From: an uncultured bacterium
GTDB lineage: Bacteria; Bacillota; Clostridia; Lachnospirales; Lachnospiraceae
Length of the DNA: 7,331 nucleotides
Direction of reading: 5' to 3'
NCBI GenBank assembly: GCA_948467735.1
Contig: CAOKFN010000085.1
Span: forward strand, 1 to 7,331
The notes beneath the pieces are model-generated. The model was not told the DNA's origin, ran no database searches, and worked only from the letters and a program-made list of their open reading frames with translations. This document shows positions 5,328 to 7,331 of the stretch, in pieces. A program made the translations under genes and the position numbers. The first letter of the stretch is position 1. Each line of letters opens with the position of its first letter.

Positions 5328-7115
5328 TTAAATGACAAACTTATGTACGTCCTCCACCAGCACCTCCACCTTGCCTTCCAATTCATCCACAATCAGGTTG
5401 GAATCATCCACCATTTTGGCAAGCTCCGTGGACATTGCCGCCGTTTCCTCCGAAACCGCCGCGTTATCCTGCGCCAGCTTATTCAAAACGGAAAGGGATT
5501 CTGTCACATTGTTTCTCTGTCTTTCAATTTCACGGGTCATATCGTCGATGGAATGGACGGAAGCAAAGCATTTCCCAAGCTCTTGATGCAGTCTCTCCAT
5601 AATATGCTGCGTCTCTGTCAGCGATTGTACCTGCACGTCCACCGCGCCGTTGATTTCATTCATGGCCTGAGCGGATTTTTCCGCATTTTTTTGCAGATTC
5701 TCCAAGGTTTTGCTGATTTCGTCCACCGATTCCGCAGACTGATTCGCCAGCTTCCCGATTTCATCCGCAACCACCCCAAAGCCTCTTCCGGCTTCTCCGG
5801 CCCTCGCCGCTTCAATACTTGCGTTCAGCGCCAGCAGACTGGTCTGGTCGGAAATCTCGTTGATTACGTTTGCCGCCAGATGAATCTGTTCCACGGATTT
5901 ATTGGTATTTGCCGTCTGCTCCGCCATGGCGGCAATGCTTGCTCTGGTTTTATTATTGACCTCGATCAGCCGTTCCAGCGTTTCCATGGACTGCTCGCTG
6001 ATTCTGTTCATCTCGTCGGCATTCTGGTTCAGACTTGTGACCTCAGTCCCCGTGCGGTTAATTTTTTCCGCCATGGTATTCACATCGCCATTGGCCTCGT
6101 CGGTGGAAGAAGCCTGCTGCGTCACATTTTCCGCAATGGAATCCACTGCCACGGACACCTGCGAAATAGATTCCTTCATATTGTTGAAGGCCGTGTCAAA
6201 GCTTCCCAGCGCATTGTTTACCTCATTGGCAACTTCCGTAATTCCCCGCAGGATTCCACGCATATTCTCCTGCGCAATTTTAAGCAGATCCGCCGTCTGA
6301 CCGATTTCATTCCTTTGCTTTACCTCCACGGTCGTAGTCAGATTCCCTTCGGAAAGCTTCTCCGCAAAGCTCTGAATCTTCTTTAACGGTATCACTATCC
6401 TCCTGCCGAAAATAAACGCCGCCGCAGTCGCTATCAGAATAACCACTATAAATACAGCATTTGTGCGAATCAGGCCCATATTATATTCTTCATCCAGCAC
6501 ATTCCTCATCTCGGCCTTTTCCAGATTCATGTCGTCAACATAATTCCCTGTGCAGACCGCCCAGCCCCAAGGCTCAAACAATTGGGAATATGCTATTTTC
6601 GGCGCAACGGTAACACCGTCCGCTTTGGTGAAATAAAATTCATTATAGCCGCCCTTTTCCGCGCTTTGACAGGCCCTTATAACTTCCTGAGTAATCATAA
6701 CGCCGTTCTGATCTTGCAGATCATAACGATTATTGCCTTCCTGTTCCGTTAATATCGGATGCACCACCAAAACGCCGTCAATACCGTCAATCCAAAAATA
6801 GCCGCTCTGATCGTCCCGATACCTCATCGTCCGAATAATTTCCTTCGCATCTTCCTTGGCCTGCGCCTCCGTCTTTTCCCCTGCCTGATACCGATCGTAC
6901 TCGCTTTGCAGAATCGAGATCGCGCTCTGCACCTGAGATTTAATCTCCGAATTGTATCCCTCGTCCGTGGCCCTTTCATAAATATTATATGCGGAGATTG
7001 ACATGGTCTTAATAGAATATACCGAATTTCCTCCGATTCCCACAGCGGTAATAACCGTGACAGCGCAGCAAAGCCCCATAAGGGAGCTAATCAAACTTTT
7101 TTTCTTTTTGTTCAT
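5328..7115 (-). CDS. Methyl-accepting chemotaxis protein with a single Cache ligand-binding domain
   Basis: This 595-residue inner-membrane chemoreceptor would relay ligand binding to CheA/CheW and so to the flagellar motor. After a lysine-rich start comes a first membrane helix (about 8-29). An extracellular domain (about 40-212) follows, containing GYFWIDGIDGVLVVHP (105-120) and EPWGWAVCTGNYVDDM (181-196), typical of single-Cache (sCache_2) sensors of small organic acids and similar ligands. A second membrane helix (about 218-237) leads into a HAMP linker (about 238-290) beginning RRIVIPLKKI. The rest is a long coiled-coil signalling domain with the conserved hairpin tip at 419-455 (ISDQTSLLALNASIEAARAG then GRGFGVVADEI). 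Length and order are normal and the gene is intact. It has no C-terminal pentapeptide of the NWETF type for CheR docking. AGGAGG (7124-7129) lies eight bases before the ATG. It stands alone with its own promoter and terminator, with no che genes nearby. The ligand is unknown. Confidence 0.95.
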   Translation of the reverse strand: MNKKKKSLISSLMGLCCAVTVITAVGIGGNSVYSIKTMSISAYNIYERATDEGYNSEIKSQVQSAISILQSEYDRYQAGEKTEAQAKEDAKEIIRTMRYRDDQSGYFWIDGIDGVLVVHPILTEQEGNNRYDLQDQNGVMITQEVIRACQSAEKGGYNEFYFTKADGVTVAPKIAYSQLFEPWGWAVCTGNYVDDMNLEKAEMRNVLDEEYNMGLIRTNAVFIVVILIATAAAFIFGRRIVIPLKKIQSFAEKLSEGNLTTTVEVKQRNEIGQTADLLKIAQENMRGILRGITEVANEVNNALGSFDTAFNNMKESISQVSVAVDSIAENVTQQASSTDEANGDVNTMAEKINRTGTEVTSLNQNADEMNRISEQSMETLERLIEVNNKTRASIAAMAEQTANTNKSVEQIHLAANVINEISDQTSLLALNASIEAARAGEAGRGFGVVADEIGKLANQSAESVDEISKTLENLQKNAEKSAQAMNEINGAVDVQVQSLTETQHIMERLHQELGKCFASVHSIDDMTREIERQRNNVTESLSVLNKLAQDNAAVSEETAAMSTELAKMVDDSNLIVDELEGKVEVLVEDVHKFVI

Positions 7116-7144
7116 TATAGATTCCTCCTATTTTTCCTCTTATT

Positions 7145-7173
7145 ATTTTATCCCTGTTTTCGGTAAATTGCAA
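7145..7173 (-). promoter_or_regulatory. Sigma-A-type promoter of the chemoreceptor gene
   Basis: On the minus strand TTGCAA (7168-7173) and TAAAAT (7145-7150) are separated by 17 bases. Transcription would start near 7138, giving a leader of about 22 bases that contains the AGGAGG ribosome site. I looked for the flagellar sigma-28 pattern (TAAA ... GCCGATAA) common upstream of chemotaxis genes and did not find a good match. Confidence 0.5.
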
Positions 7174-7233
7174 TAGGGGGAATTACAGGTACTGATACTA
7201 CTTTTAGCAAAAGCTTAAGCTTGGGATATTTTC

Positions 7234-7262
7234 TTGCCTTTTTCCGCTCATACTATTATAAT
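7234..7262 (+). promoter_or_regulatory. Outward-facing promoter at the right edge
   Basis: TTGCCT (7234-7239) and a perfect TATAAT (7257-7262) are separated by 17 bases. Transcription would start near 7269 and leave the window. The leader has a possible hairpin at the edge (CAGGC 7314-7318 with GCCTG 7327-7331). No start codon with a ribosome site is seen before the window ends, so a divergent gene presumably begins beyond 7331. Confidence 0.42.
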
Positions 7263-7331
7263 CGTAAATATGGCGGCGGGTCTTTAACAGTTCCACAATA
7301 AGAAAAATGCCTACAGGCCGCATAAAGCCTG

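Noticed and set aside
5301..6386. 361-codon plus-strand open frame
   Set aside because: It is antisense to the well-supported chemoreceptor signalling domain; its translation is a His/Arg/Phe-rich shadow of that gene.
7211..7222. 12-bp perfect palindrome AAGCTTAAGCTT as an operator
   Set aside because: It lies upstream of the chemoreceptor promoter, but nothing else supports it; a short palindrome of this kind can arise by chance.

Overview
The window reads as chromosomal DNA of an anaerobic Firmicute, most likely a Lachnospiraceae-type Clostridia. The grounds are AGGAGG-type ribosome binding sites, sigma-A-like promoters with AT-rich intergenic DNA between moderate-GC genes, a GH3 glycosidase with the reversed domain order known from Butyrivibrio and Ruminococcus, and a single-Cache chemoreceptor. 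The assignment is an inference from protein character; no database search was possible.

Layout. Positions 1-506 are mostly non-coding, with a degraded minus-strand coding remnant (about 164-354) and a good plus-strand promoter (393-421). This promoter leads into a 222-residue PD-(D/E)xK nuclease-like protein (507-1175, +). Convergent to it is a Vsr-type mismatch endonuclease (1268-1726, -). The pair looks like part of a restriction-modification or DNA-defence island, but no DNA methyltransferase lies in the window. Upstream of vsr on the same strand, 1781-2064 holds three tandem copies of a 94-96 bp unit. Each copy can fold into three hairpins, and the differences between copies that fall in the stems keep pairing as G-U only in minus-strand RNA. 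A further 17-bp hairpin overlaps the stop codon of the next gene, a circularly permuted GH3 beta-glycosidase (2096-4438, -).

Upstream of the glycosidase are a cre-like site, candidate promoters, and a broken XRE-family regulator (4683-4976, -) whose promoter is still intact. The right part is a complete methyl-accepting chemotaxis protein (5328-7115, -) with its own promoter, ribosome binding site and hairpin terminator. A plus-strand promoter at 7234-7262 points out of the window towards an unseen divergent gene.

How the genes relate. The glycosidase would supply sugars from plant or host glycans, and the chemoreceptor would sense a small extracellular ligand, but nothing shows that they are co-regulated. 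The nuclease and Vsr genes form a separate functional unit. The tandem RNA-like repeat array between vsr and the glycosidase is the least explained element of the window.
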